This document shows positions 1-7,456 of a stretch of DNA of 24,482 nucleotides, one piece after another; position 1 is the first letter of the stretch; each line of letters opens with the position of its first letter. The notes below the pieces were generated by a model. It saw nothing but the letters and a program-made list of their open reading frames with translations, was not told the DNA's origin and did no database searches. Both the position numbers and the translations under genes were made by a program. The DNA comes from Candidatus Aenigmatarchaeota archaeon (GTDB taxonomy: Archaea > Aenigmatarchaeota > Aenigmatarchaeia > GW2011-AR5), in contig JACQNW010000092.1 in assembly GCA_016202845.1 (NCBI GenBank), positions 1-24,482 of the forward strand, read 5' to 3'.

Positions 1-20
1 AAGCACATAATGAAAACTTA

Positions 21-48
21 ATTTTCCTTTTTTTGTTTTTTATTTCTG
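21..48 (+). terminator. Possible T-rich terminator for a plus-strand gene to the left
   Basis: Positions 21-48 are a run of T tracts broken by a few other bases on the plus strand. Archaeal RNA polymerase can stop at such T runs without a strong hairpin. It would end a plus-strand transcript entering from outside the window, so it cannot be confirmed here. No gene is visible in 1-79. Confidence 0.2.
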
Positions 49-79
49 AATTTTATGTTCATATCTTGTCACTGCCAAA

Positions 80-232
80 TGCGGCCAGAGGGATTTGAAC
101 CCTCATAAACAGCTTGCTTCTTTCCCTTTATCTTTTCTTTCCCCGAGGGGTTTCTTTTCTGCGGAAAAGAAAGGGCTCTTGGAAGGCTGTTGTCCTCTAA
201 TGATTCCTTAACTGCCATTAGACCATGACCGC
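80..232 (-). tRNA. tRNA-Gly (anticodon UCC) with two probable introns
   Basis: The acceptor arms GCGGTCA and TGGCCGC pair over 7 bp with one G-U pair. The T arm is GAGGG-TTCAAAT-CCCTC and A at position 80 is the discriminator; CCA is not encoded. The anticodon arm ACAGC/GCTGT closes the loop CTTCCAA (anticodon TCC) once about 65 nt are removed at the canonical 37/38 site (about 115-179). The D arm is normal (GTCT-AATGGCA-GGAC) only if a further 17 nt are removed (about 194-210), giving a 71-nt mature tRNA. The insert sits in a perfect 7-bp inverted repeat, TCTAATG/CATTAGA. The large intron contains the hairpin TTTCTTTTC/GAAAAGAAA and the palindrome-like CCCCTCGGGG. Identity is secure; the D-loop insert as a spliced intron is inferred. 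Confidence 0.88.
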
Positions 233-300
233 GTCAAGGACAACCTAAGGTTTTCCTCTAGACGTACTTCTTTCCTATGTGAATTTTATTATTTAGTAAT
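233..300 (-). promoter_or_regulatory. tRNA-Gly promoter and 5'-leader hairpin
   Basis: On the minus strand an AT-rich TATA-like box (about 285-294) is followed by ACATAGGA (273-280). Then comes a hairpin, 238-245 with 249-256 (8 bp with one mismatch, loop TTA), ending 5 nt before the tRNA. The same order and nearly the same spacing occurs before the tRNA-Ile at the right end of the window, which suggests a shared tRNA promoter and leader layout. Confidence 0.5.
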
Positions 301-367
301 ATAAAAAGTGAAGCCAAACAGTTTCTTCCTCTGAAAAGCTGGGCTTGCTATAAAAAGAAGGTTTCAC
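301..367 (-). terminator. Likely terminator of the ribosomal/secY operon
   Basis: On the minus strand GTGAAACC (360-367, containing the secY stop) can pair with GGCTTCAC (308-315), 8 bp with one A-C mismatch. The second arm is followed directly by TTTTTAT (301-307). A stem followed by a T run at the end of the cluster fits termination. The loop is long (44 nt) and C/T rich, so the pairing is not certain. Confidence 0.4.
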
Positions 368-1878
368 TCGAAAAACTTTCTCACAGCTGGGTGCATGTCT
401 TCGACATATCTTGTGGCTATGCTTTCGTAAAGCTGGTATATGATCATGACTGTCAGCAGTATGCCTGTTCCTGTCCCGAGTGCTCCTGTAAAGTCTGCGA
501 TTGCTGCGAGCAATCCTATGAAAAAACCGGAAATTATTGTCAGTGTTGGAATATACCTTTCCAATACCTGCTCTATAATCCTTGGGTCCCTGCGGAAGCC
601 GGGAATTTGCATTCCCATGCCTTCTATCTGCTCTGCAACAGAGCGCGCGTCCATGCCGCTTGTAGTAACCCAGAAAATAGAGAACACGACAGAACCGCCG
701 ACAAGTATCAGCAAGTAAACAATAGACCTGAGGAATTCTTCTCCTGTAGGCAAGCCTGTTGTGGACGAGGCGAGCAAGAAGGCTAGAATTATACTTATGA
801 TTCCTGCGAATACAACAATCTTGAAGCTTTCCTTGAACTTGAAATAAAATGCTGCAAAAGCTGCTGCAAAGATCACTACCAATATTGTCAGGAAAAATAC
901 CTGGACAGAAAGTGACGATGAGACATTGAAAAACAGAACAAGGCCGCTTATAGGAGAGCCTTGGCTATTGAAGCATCCAAGGAAGCCGCACCTAGTTCCC
1001 TCCTCGACTGTTTTCGCGACCATGGATCCCATTAGCTGAAGATTCGCAAGCAAGGCTGCAATAAGGATGACAGGAATGTTGCTAGTATAGATAAGGTTCA
1101 AAGGCCATCTTCTGGCAAAGCCCCTTATTGAGCCAAATGCAATCGGGATTTCCACCTTTAATGACTGTGCATAAACAACTATCAGGAAAACCACAATTGT
1201 GGAAATTATAGGAACCAAAGCTACAAATGCCTGGAAAAGATCGCCAATTGAAATAAATGTGATAAATTGAGGAACAAGACCAGCCGGGATGTTAGAACCT
1301 GCAGCAGTCAAAGGGTTGAATGCCCTAACGAAAATTGTTTTTGTGACACCAGCGGCGATGAACAATGAAACTCCAGAACCGATACCCCATTTGCTTATCA
1401 CTTCGTCCATGAACAAGACAAGTATGCCACCTATAGTTAACTGCACAATTATGAACGACATGAAGCTTGGATCTGATGGCCTGATTGCGCCAAATGCGAC
1501 ATATGCAAAAGATTCGAAAAAGCAGAAGAAAATTGTCAAAAGTTTTTGCATAGACTGAAACTTTCTTTTTCCTTCTTCGCTTCTAATGTCCCATGGCAGC
1601 AATTTTGACCCAACTAGCAGCTGCAATATGATAGATGCTGTGACAATAGGCCCAATGCCCAGCGTCATCAAAGAGCCTATTGACGACCCCAGGACTATTT
1701 CCAGGAACTGGAATTGCTGCAAAGAGACCTGAGAGATACCAAAAACAGTTATTTGTCCAAGCAGCAAGAAGATAAGTAATATCAAACCTGTCCACTTAAG
1801 TCGGGCCTTAAAAGATAAATGACCCTTAGGGCCTTCTACTCCAGGAAACTTGCTCCCTATTGTATCCAATATTGACAT
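364..1878 (-). CDS. secY: Preprotein translocase subunit SecY (Sec61 alpha)
   Basis: This 504-aa protein is the channel subunit of the archaeal Sec translocon, which moves proteins across or into the membrane. It has the archaeal N-terminal helix (starts MSILDTIGSKFPGVEGPKG), the conserved early segment with GIGPIVTASIILQLLVGSK, and about ten hydrophobic membrane spans ending near YESIATRYVED. I chose the ATG at 1878 because it starts at the family N-terminus; the frame is open 36 codons further upstream, but that stretch lies in a structured leader. The gene follows L15, the standard archaeal position at the end of the spc-type cluster. The 151-nt gap before it holds the longest copy of the repeated leader, so SecY may be expressed separately from L15. 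Confidence 0.97.
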   Translation of the reverse strand: MSILDTIGSKFPGVEGPKGHLSFKARLKWTGLILLIFLLLGQITVFGISQVSLQQFQFLEIVLGSSIGSLMTLGIGPIVTASIILQLLVGSKLLPWDIRSEEGKRKFQSMQKLLTIFFCFFESFAYVAFGAIRPSDPSFMSFIIVQLTIGGILVLFMDEVISKWGIGSGVSLFIAAGVTKTIFVRAFNPLTAAGSNIPAGLVPQFITFISIGDLFQAFVALVPIISTIVVFLIVVYAQSLKVEIPIAFGSIRGFARRWPLNLIYTSNIPVILIAALLANLQLMGSMVAKTVEEGTRCGFLGCFNSQGSPISGLVLFFNVSSSLSVQVFFLTILVVIFAAAFAAFYFKFKESFKIVVFAGIISIILAFLLASSTTGLPTGEEFLRSIVYLLILVGGSVVFSIFWVTTSGMDARSVAEQIEGMGMQIPGFRRDPRIIEQVLERYIPTLTIISGFFIGLLAAIADFTGALGTGTGILLTVMIIYQLYESIATRYVEDMHPAVRKFFE

Positions 1879-2012
1879 AGTAAAGACCTTCTTTGTTGCA
1901 AAGAATCTTTGAAGTTCTTGTTTCTTTGAACTCTCAAAGAACTCCGTTCTTTGCAGATGGAAAAGAAGGTCTTTACAATACTCCAAGAAAACTGGAGATC
2001 ATAAGGAACTTC
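1879..2012 (-). promoter_or_regulatory. Structured leader of secY (repeat copy 1, longest)
   Basis: Reading toward secY: an AT block with AATATT, a hairpin CTCCA/TGGAG (1993-1997 with 1981-1985), then GTAAAGACCTTCTTT (1962-1976) pairing perfectly over 15 bp with 1880-1894, which ends one base before TATG. Inside the loop, TGCAAAGAA pairs with TTCTTTGCA (9 bp), then TCTTTGA with TCAAAGA, then GTTC with GAAC, so nested pairing fills the whole 97-nt element. Five other genes in the cluster have shorter versions. The role is inferred to be a promoter plus translation-control leader. Confidence 0.7.
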
Positions 2013-2029
2013 TTTTCTAAATATTATAA

Positions 2030-2455
2030 TTATTCCTTTCCTCCGAGCACTTTTCCGCCTGCTTTCTCTATTTTTTCCTTTGCCTTGGCAGACGATGAAG
2101 ATACTGTAACAGTAATAGCCCTGTTTATTTTCCCTCTTGAAAGCAGCTTGTCATAACCCATAGAAGTCAGATCTATATCCGCTTGCTTAGATGCACTTTG
2201 TGCTTCGGATCGTTCTACAATCTTGTTCAAGTCTTCGATATTAATGTATTTTAATTTTTTGTGAAGGGAGAAAAATCCTTTTTTGCCAAAATGTTCAGGT
2301 TCGTAGCTGTAGATGAATGTCTTCTTGTGCTTCTTTGCGCCGCCCCAGCCTGCGCCGCCCCTGGAACCGCTGCCCCTGTGCTTTTTCTTTGTTCCCCATC
2401 CATGCGTGGTCTTGCCGCGCATCCTTCTATTTTTCTTTCTGAAATTAACCGGCAT
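2030..2455 (-). CDS. rpl15: 50S ribosomal protein L15 (uL15)
   Basis: This is a 141-aa large-subunit protein. The glycine- and basic-rich N-terminal arm (MPVNFRKKNRRMRGKTTHG, then GSGSRGGAGWGG) threads into rRNA in this family. The globular part follows from about residue 50 and ends in the KAGGKV motif region. The ATG at 2455 lies 3 nt after the L30 stop, so translation is probably coupled. Length is usual for archaea. Confidence 0.96.
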   Translation of the reverse strand: MPVNFRKKNRRMRGKTTHGWGTKKKHRGSGSRGGAGWGGAKKHKKTFIYSYEPEHFGKKGFFSLHKKLKYINIEDLNKIVERSEAQSASKQADIDLTSMGYDKLLSRGKINRAITVTVSSSSAKAKEKIEKAGGKVLGGKE

Positions 2456-2458
2456 AAA

Positions 2459-2812
2459 TCACACCTTGCTCATCTTTTCTACTAAAGCCTTTATTTTGTC
2501 GCCTCTATATCCCAAATCTCCTCTCGGGTGCGAATGATGAAATGAGGCAAAACCGCCTTTTGGCGGCTTCAGCTTGATGTTGTCGAAACCCTTTTCAAAG
2601 CCTTCGTCAACTTCTCCCCATGTAATTACAGGATTGCATTTTTGAAGCATGCCCCTGACTATTGAAGTGTCTGGCAAGAATTTATAAGAATTTATTTTCC
2701 TCAAACCAAGAATCTTCAGCGTTTCTATCACAGATCTGTCTGTACCAACATCGCCTCTTAATCGCACAACTGCCAATTTGTGCTTTGGTCCCCTTGCCTG
2801 TTCATTATTCAT
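2459..2812 (-). CDS. rpl30: 50S ribosomal protein L30 (uL30)
   Basis: This is a 117-aa large-subunit protein. Recognisable features are the core LAVVRLRGDVGTDRSVIETLKILGL and the archaeal segment around TWGEVDEGFEKG and RHHSHPRGDLGYRG-like residues near the C-terminus (FHHSHPRGDLGYRGDK). Archaeal L30 is normally about 150 residues; the middle part between TWGEVDE and the C-terminal motif is shortened here. It overlaps the S5 stop by 4 nt (ATGA), typical of translational coupling. Confidence 0.93.
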   Translation of the reverse strand: MNNEQARGPKHKLAVVRLRGDVGTDRSVIETLKILGLRKINSYKFLPDTSIVRGMLQKCNPVITWGEVDEGFEKGFDNIKLKPPKGGFASFHHSHPRGDLGYRGDKIKALVEKMSKV

Positions 2813-3492
2813 AAATCATCATCCTTTGGTTTTTCTTCAGCCCTTTCTTTCATCTGGTTCATTTTTCTTAAAGCGTCAAAAACAGCCGTTGTATAATTAA
2901 TTCTTGATCTTGACTGGCCGAAACATTTGGTCCATACATCCCTTATGCCGGCAAGCCTTAGCAATTTCTTGGCTTCGTCGTTGGCGCATAAACCGATGCC
3001 CTTTGGCGCCGGGATTAAAATAACCCTTACAGAGCCCGACTTACCCTGTGTTTCAACAGGTATTGAATGATCTCCGCCACATGAACACTCCCATGAACCG
3101 CATCCTCTTTTGATTGGTATAATGCTAAGCTTCGCCTGCTCCAAGGCTTTATCCATTGCAAGCTTGTTCTCTTTTGAAGCAGCTTTCCCTATTCCAAGAT
3201 GGCCTTCGCCATCACCGACAAGAACCATGGCAGACGCACGATAACGCCTTCCGGAACGGTGCATGCGAGCAGTTCTTCTTGTAGGAGTTCTTCTAGAGCC
3301 ACCACCTTTCCCAGGCGATCCACCCACCAAAATTATGTCAGTCTGAAGATTAGGAATAAGTCTCGCGACTATCTCAGATTCCTTAATTTTTTTACCGCTC
3401 TTGAAAATATCGTCTATTGACACAGCACCTTCGGACACTTGTCTTCCCAGCTTTGTCCTTGGAAAACCTTTGCCATGACGTGATTCGTTCAT
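2809..3492 (-). CDS. rps5: 30S ribosomal protein S5 (uS5)
   Basis: This is a 227-aa small-subunit protein that contributes to decoding accuracy and the mRNA entry channel. The double-stranded-RNA-binding-like domain is seen in the RRYRASAMVLVGDGEGHLGIGKA segment near residues 80-105. The C-terminal domain has PAPKGIGLCANDEAKKLL and GIRDVWTKCFGQSRSRINY. There is an archaeal N-terminal extension (FPRTKLGRQVSEG) and a charged C-terminal tail. It overlaps L18 by 4 nt (ATGA) and L30 by 4 nt. Confidence 0.97.
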   Translation of the reverse strand: MNESRHGKGFPRTKLGRQVSEGAVSIDDIFKSGKKIKESEIVARLIPNLQTDIILVGGSPGKGGGSRRTPTRRTARMHRSGRRYRASAMVLVGDGEGHLGIGKAASKENKLAMDKALEQAKLSIIPIKRGCGSWECSCGGDHSIPVETQGKSGSVRVILIPAPKGIGLCANDEAKKLLRLAGIRDVWTKCFGQSRSRINYTTAVFDALRKMNQMKERAEEKPKDDDL

Positions 3493-4073
3493 AACAAATC
3501 CCTCTCCTTACCAGAATATTCACCATTTATTTTGCTTTTTGTCTCTGCAAATTTTTCAGGCATTTTTTCAGCCTCAAGATTGTTTTTGTTGTAATATGAA
3601 AACTGCCTGTTGTATTTTGCCTGGTCGCTTTTCTTCAGCGCCTCTGCATATTTTGCAATGTGCTTCCCTGAAATCCTGTCTTGTGATGGCAAGATGTCTT
3701 TTCCAATAGGAACATTCAACCCGGAATCTTTTGCACCCAAAGCAGCTGCATAGAGCACAGAGCCCTTTGTCGAAGTTTGAAGGCCTATATCCAAATAGGC
3801 TGTCTTAATCCCCTTGCTTAAGGCCATATTTCCTGCAAGAAATCCTATAAGGTAAGCAGATGGCATTGATCCTCCGTGATATTTCCAGTCATATTTTGCA
3901 AGTTTTTTTGAAAAAACGTTTATAACAGTTTTGTCTCCAGTCGTGCTATAATCAATAACCTGAATATGAATATTGTTCAGAGATTTTCGTATGACTATTC
4001 TTGCTGTCCTGGATTTTACCATGGCAAGCCTTGCCCTGTAATCCGTCCTGCCTTCACGTCTTCTTCGTAACAT
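3489..4073 (-). CDS. rpl18: 50S ribosomal protein L18 (uL18)
   Basis: This 194-aa protein binds 5S rRNA together with L5 in the central protuberance. It begins with the family's basic motif RRRREGRTDYRARLAMVKS, then RIVIRKSLNNIHIQVIDY and AYLIGFLAGNMALSKGI. The start ATG at 4073 is preceded by GAAGGCAGTTACT, which matches the 3' end of the repeated leader seen elsewhere, though the rest of that leader is missing in the 36-nt gap after L19e. Confidence 0.96.
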   Translation of the reverse strand: MLRRRREGRTDYRARLAMVKSRTARIVIRKSLNNIHIQVIDYSTTGDKTVINVFSKKLAKYDWKYHGGSMPSAYLIGFLAGNMALSKGIKTAYLDIGLQTSTKGSVLYAAALGAKDSGLNVPIGKDILPSQDRISGKHIAKYAEALKKSDQAKYNRQFSYYNKNNLEAEKMPEKFAETKSKINGEYSGKERDLL

Positions 4074-4109
4074 AGTAACTGCCTTCTTTTCTGACTCTAT
4101 ATTTCAATA

Positions 4110-4571
4110 TTATTTCTTCGCTTTTGCCTCCTTGAGCAATCCGATTCTTTCCAAATGCACCAATAAGTGATTTCTGCTTCTGAAGAAGCCGCTTTTCGAT
4201 ATATTGTACATTCGCCTGTAAGTTTTCTTTTCAATCCTGTTTTCTTCCTGAAGCTTGTTCAATTCACTTCTTATTGACCTTATCCTCGTTATCCATGCAC
4301 GTTTTTTAAGTCCGGAACGTTTGCCTTTTTTTGAACCTTTCCCCTGCTTTCTTCCTTTTTTTTTCTGCAAGAGATTTTTCTTTATCCGTGCATTGCTATT
4401 GCCTTTCTTTGGCAAAACAAATATTACACCATCATTTATCAAGGTTTTAACATCAGCAGCAGTTATGGCATCGGCTATGTCTGCGGTGCGCAGTGGATCA
4501 AACCTGATTCTGGTTTCACCGCAACCTATCAATCTTGCAGCAATAGTACGCTGAGACCTTAAACCTGCCAT
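4110..4571 (-). CDS. rpl19e: 50S ribosomal protein L19e (eL19)
   Basis: This is a 153-aa protein found only in archaea and eukaryotes. It starts with the family pattern MAGLRSQRTIAARLIGCGE and TRIRFDPLRTADIADAIT, followed by a very basic central arm (KKGRKQGKGSKKGKR) and the helical tail TYRRMYNISKSGFFRSRNHL. The start ATG lies 5 nt after the L32e stop. Length is normal. Confidence 0.96.
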   Translation of the reverse strand: MAGLRSQRTIAARLIGCGETRIRFDPLRTADIADAITAADVKTLINDGVIFVLPKKGNSNARIKKNLLQKKKGRKQGKGSKKGKRSGLKKRAWITRIRSIRSELNKLQEENRIEKKTYRRMYNISKSGFFRSRNHLLVHLERIGLLKEAKAKK

Positions 4572-4576
4572 AATAA

Positions 4577-5089
4577 TTACTCCATTGAAGGCCCGGCCTC
4601 CGCCTTTGCTTCTTTGCCTTTCTCTTCTTTCTTTTCTGAGGTTTCATTTTTCTTTTCGTCTGCTTTAACGCTTTTAGTTTTGACTTTATTAATTTCCTTC
4701 TTATAAGCAATTGTTTTCTGCATTCGTTTTGCAGCTCTTGCTTTTTGTGAATTTACAACATGAAGCCCAAGCTGGTTTGCTTTTTCAGCAATCATGACAA
4801 CTTTTTTCTTTCCGATATTTGATGCAAGTATTATGTGCTCGCCTTTTGGAACTTTTTCCAACTCATTAAATGAATGAATAAGATGTGTTTTGACAAGAGA
4901 TACCCCTTTTGAATCATTAATTCTTGCCATGAATCGAACAGCATTAGGGGTTCTATAACCTATTCGTGGCACGATTCCAGATCCGCCTTTGCTTATTTTT
5001 AGTTTGCTGTGCCTGCCAACAGGCCTTCGCCATCTAATTCCAAGCTTCTTGAAACGCCTGTAATCCTGCGATTTGAATCTTTTTGACAT
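4577..5089 (-). CDS. rpl32e: 50S ribosomal protein L32e (eL32)
   Basis: This is a 170-aa archaeal/eukaryotic large-subunit protein. The core is visible as FKSQDYRRFKKLGIRWRRP, RHSKLKISKGG and RIGYRTPNAVRFMAR, matching the usual L32e fold. I chose the ATG at 5089 at the family N-terminus; the longer open frame would run into L6. The last 40 or so residues form a lysine/glutamate-rich tail not needed by the family, which looks lineage-specific and disordered. Confidence 0.95.
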   Translation of the reverse strand: MSKRFKSQDYRRFKKLGIRWRRPVGRHSKLKISKGGSGIVPRIGYRTPNAVRFMARINDSKGVSLVKTHLIHSFNELEKVPKGEHIILASNIGKKKVVMIAEKANQLGLHVVNSQKARAAKRMQKTIAYKKEINKVKTKSVKADEKKNETSEKKEEKGKEAKAEAGPSME

Positions 5090-5099
5090 AATAAATTCC

Positions 5100-5633
5100 T
5101 CACTTTGCCTTGTTGAATATGAAAATCCCGTCCTGGAAAATTCTACGGTCCCTGTTTCGAAGCTTGCAAGCAAGCTCAATATTTGCTGCAGTCTGGCCAA
5201 CATCTTCCTTGTTTATTCCCTTGACAATAACAGATTCCTTGTCAATTTTTACATCTGTTTTGCCAAGAATTTGCGCAGTTCTTACTGACTTTTCACCAAG
5301 GAAGTTCTTGATTTGAATCTCATTGTCTTTTGCAGAAATATTTATCGGAAAGTGCTTGAAAATTATCCTAAGTTCGTATGCATATCCTTCTGTTACTCCC
5401 TTCATCATGTTTCTTGCATGGGCAGCAATCGTTCCAACCATTGCATTGATTTTTCGGTTTTTGTTGCCGCAGCTAACAATGAACTGGTTATTATCCACGT
5501 CCATTTTGACGTCAAGGAACCTTGGATCGTCAAAATTTTTTCTAAGCTCACCAAGAGGCCCCTTAACTATGAGCTTTCTGCCGTCAACCTTCACATCGGC
5601 CTTATCAACGATCGATATTTTTTTCTCTGGCAT
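5100..5633 (-). CDS. rpl6: 50S ribosomal protein L6 (uL6)
   Basis: This is a 177-aa large-subunit protein near the factor-binding site. It has the two-domain L6 pattern: DGRKLIVKGPLGELRK near the start, and the second half ending in EDVGQTAANIELACKLRNRD-RRIFQDGIF, the archaeal C-terminal signature. The ATG at 5633 is preferred; a GTG at 5642, directly after the S8 stop, would add three residues and cannot be excluded. Confidence 0.95.
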   Translation of the reverse strand: MPEKKISIVDKADVKVDGRKLIVKGPLGELRKNFDDPRFLDVKMDVDNNQFIVSCGNKNRKINAMVGTIAAHARNMMKGVTEGYAYELRIIFKHFPINISAKDNEIQIKNFLGEKSVRTAQILGKTDVKIDKESVIVKGINKEDVGQTAANIELACKLRNRDRRIFQDGIFIFNKAK

Positions 5634-5642
5634 AAAAATCAC

Positions 5643-6038
5643 TCAATAAATATATCCCAATAATCTTCCTCCGATCCTCTGCTCTTTAGCTTCAAGATGC
5701 GTCATTATGCCCTTTGGTGTGGACAAAATTATGACCCCTGCACTTTTAGCAGGCAGGTACCTTGACTCCCATTTTTCAAAACTGTCAACACCAACAGCGA
5801 AGCGGGGCTTGATTATTTTTGCATAGTTAACCTTCCCTATAAGTTCTATCCTTATCTTTCCACCCCTTCCGTCCTCTATTTGTTCAAATCCACCAATGAA
5901 GCCAGCTTTTTGCATAACCATCAAAACATTTTTTACCAAATCCGAAGATGGCACTAAGCATGCCTCATGTCCAACCTTCTCGGTGTTGAAAACGATGTAA
6001 AATACATCTGCCAATGGGTCGTGTTTGATAATTTTCAC
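5643..6038 (-). CDS. rps8: 30S ribosomal protein S8 (uS8)
   Basis: This is a 131-aa primary 16S rRNA-binding protein. It shows the archaeal S8 pattern with GFIGGFEQIEDGRGGKIRIEL in the middle and the C-terminal STPKGIMTHLEAKEQRIGGR loop. Translation starts at a GTG (6038) that overlaps the S14 stop as GTGA. Length is normal for archaea. Confidence 0.96.
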   Translation of the reverse strand: MKIIKHDPLADVFYIVFNTEKVGHEACLVPSSDLVKNVLMVMQKAGFIGGFEQIEDGRGGKIRIELIGKVNYAKIIKPRFAVGVDSFEKWESRYLPAKSAGVIILSTPKGIMTHLEAKEQRIGGRLLGYIY

Positions 6039-6193
6039 CTGTATTTTCTAAATCCAAGAGATGGTGCAACTTCCCTGAAGCATCTTCGGCAATACATCAA
6101 ACCGTACTTGCCAATTACTCCCCTGAAACTTCCACATCGCGAGCACTTTTTTGCACCCTTTCCTATTTTCCTCTTGACTGCTTTCGTCCTCAC
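6035..6193 (-). CDS. rps14: 30S ribosomal protein S14, zinc-binding type (uS14)
   Basis: This is a 52-aa protein of the small-subunit head. Reading from the GTG at 6193 gives VRTKAVKRKIGKGAKKCSRC followed by GLMYCRRCFREVAPSLGF and KYR. Two CxxC pairs (C17/C20 and C35/C38) form the zinc site, as in archaeal S14. The gene overlaps the L5 stop and the S8 start, both as GTGA, so the three are tightly coupled. It is short but complete, and it lies in the expected order. Confidence 0.95.
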   Translation of the reverse strand: MRTKAVKRKIGKGAKKCSRCGSFRGVIGKYGLMYCRRCFREVAPSLGFRKYR

Positions 6194-6723
6194 TGAACAT
6201 CAACTCCAAAATTTTCCTTAATGTACTTAACAGCCTCGTCCCTGGTTATCCTGTGTTTTTTTCCGATTTTTCTGGAAATTTTCTTTTTCTTTACACGATA
6301 TCCGGGACGTTCCAATGTTACACAAACATCAAATCCAAGAATTCCTATCTTTGGTTCGTACTCCATTCCAGGGATTTCTATGTATTCTTTTATTCCAAAA
6401 CTGACATTGCCAGTAATGTCAAAGCATGACTGCGGCAGGCGCATTTCCCTTGCTTCTAATATCCTCTTGAGAAAATCTTCACAGCCTTCTCTTATTGTAA
6501 CTTTTGCGCCAATGTCTTTATTTTTCGGGACGTTGAATGTTGTTCTTTTCCTTGTCCGCGTGATTACAGCCTTTCTGCTGCTTAGAGTTTCAATTATGAA
6601 TTTTGCATCATCTGTTTTTACATTTGTACCGCATCCCATATTCAAAGTTATCTTTTCTATTCTAATGTTGCGCATAACATGTTGACTGCCGCTTCTGCCC
6701 ACAGCCTGCATTGCATTAGTCAT
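6190..6723 (-). CDS. rpl5: 50S ribosomal protein L5 (uL5)
   Basis: This is a 177-aa protein of the 5S rRNP. It has the family motifs MRNIRIEKITLNMGCGTN near the N-terminus and RTRKRTTFNVPKNKDIGAKV-type residues in the middle, with GMEYEPKIGILGFDVCVTLE and RPGYRVKKKK toward the end. I prefer the ATG at 6723 (MTNAMQAVGRSG), which overlaps the S4e stop by 8 nt and has AGGTGGT upstream as a ribosome-binding site. Confidence 0.96.
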   Translation of the reverse strand: MTNAMQAVGRSGSQHVMRNIRIEKITLNMGCGTNVKTDDAKFIIETLSSRKAVITRTRKRTTFNVPKNKDIGAKVTIREGCEDFLKRILEAREMRLPQSCFDITGNVSFGIKEYIEIPGMEYEPKIGILGFDVCVTLERPGYRVKKKKISRKIGKKHRITRDEAVKYIKENFGVDVQ

Positions 6724-7456
6724 TCTTACCACCTGCAACATCTATAACAGGCTCAAGTGTTTTGACGCCTTTGGCATCGGTTTTTGATTTTCCTATTATG
6801 AAAACATAATTCTTCGGAACAAGAATTTTTTCTGACTTTCCATTGACATTCAAAATTACTTCATTTTTCAAAGACGCCTGCTTAACTATTATGTTTTCAA
6901 CGGTGCCGACCGCACCTATGTTGTTTCCTTTTGTAATAATACCCAAAGAATCTTTGGCAAAAGGAAGGACGTCCGATATTTTACCGTCCTTCAAAACCAG
7001 AACATCGCCTGTTGAATAATCTTTTGAATTGTCAATGAGCATGTTGGTTCCATCATGCATATTAAACTGAAGACAAAGCCCTTTCTTGTTTTTCTTCACA
7101 TACGTTTTATTTTTTATCTGCATCAATGGAACTGCATCCTTCTTCTTTATTTCATAAAGCTTCAAACCCTTGTTTCCTACAAGAACACGGTAATATTTTT
7201 CTCCTACTTCCAGCACATCCATCAGGCCAACAGGGAATTTTTTGTCTCGTCTTATCTTTCCATTGACTTTTACGCTTCCGGCAGCAATTATCTGCTTTAC
7301 TTCTGACATGTCCTCGGCCGTCTTAAGTATGTCCCTCAAGACCACAGCAATAGGAATACATGCGCCAGAGCTGTGAGGGCCAGGACTAGGAGTAACTGTG
7401 AACTTTTTCTCTTTTCTCTTAATTTCCCAGAATCCTGGTGCCAACAATCGCTTCAT
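6716..7456 (-). CDS. rps4e: 30S ribosomal protein S4e (eS4)
   Basis: This is a 246-aa archaeal/eukaryotic small-subunit protein. It contains the N-terminal KRLLAPGFWEIKRKEKKFTV, an S4-type RNA-binding segment around KQIIAAGSVKVNGKIRRDKK (about residues 54-75), the central S4e domain and a C-terminal KOW-like stretch around GNNIGAVGTVENI. It is preceded by a copy of the repeated leader that has GC-rich tandem repeats inserted. Confidence 0.97.
   Translation of the reverse strand: MKRLLAPGFWEIKRKEKKFTVTPSPGPHSSGACIPIAVVLRDILKTAEDMSEVKQIIAAGSVKVNGKIRRDKKFPVGLMDVLEVGEKYYRVLVGNKGLKLYEIKKKDAVPLMQIKNKTYVKKNKKGLCLQFNMHDGTNMLIDNSKDYSTGDVLVLKDGKISDVLPFAKDSLGIITKGNNIGAVGTVENIIVKQASLKNEVILNVNGKSEKILVPKNYVFIIGKSKTDAKGVKTLEPVIDVAGGKND

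Noticed and set aside
391..786. Long plus-strand open frames opposite secY, S3, L3, S4e and purL
   Set aside because: They run antisense to secure genes, have improbable composition (Cys/His/Gln/Phe rich), and no family resemblance.
1879..2029. Leaders as spliced mRNA introns with bulge-helix-bulge motifs
   Set aside because: They lie wholly between a stop codon and a start codon, so splicing would join no coding parts, and no 3-4-3 bulge motif was evident.
2459..2812. L30 as a broken gene
   Set aside because: It is shorter than the archaeal norm, but both conserved ends are in one frame and the gene is coupled at its start; a compact form is likelier.
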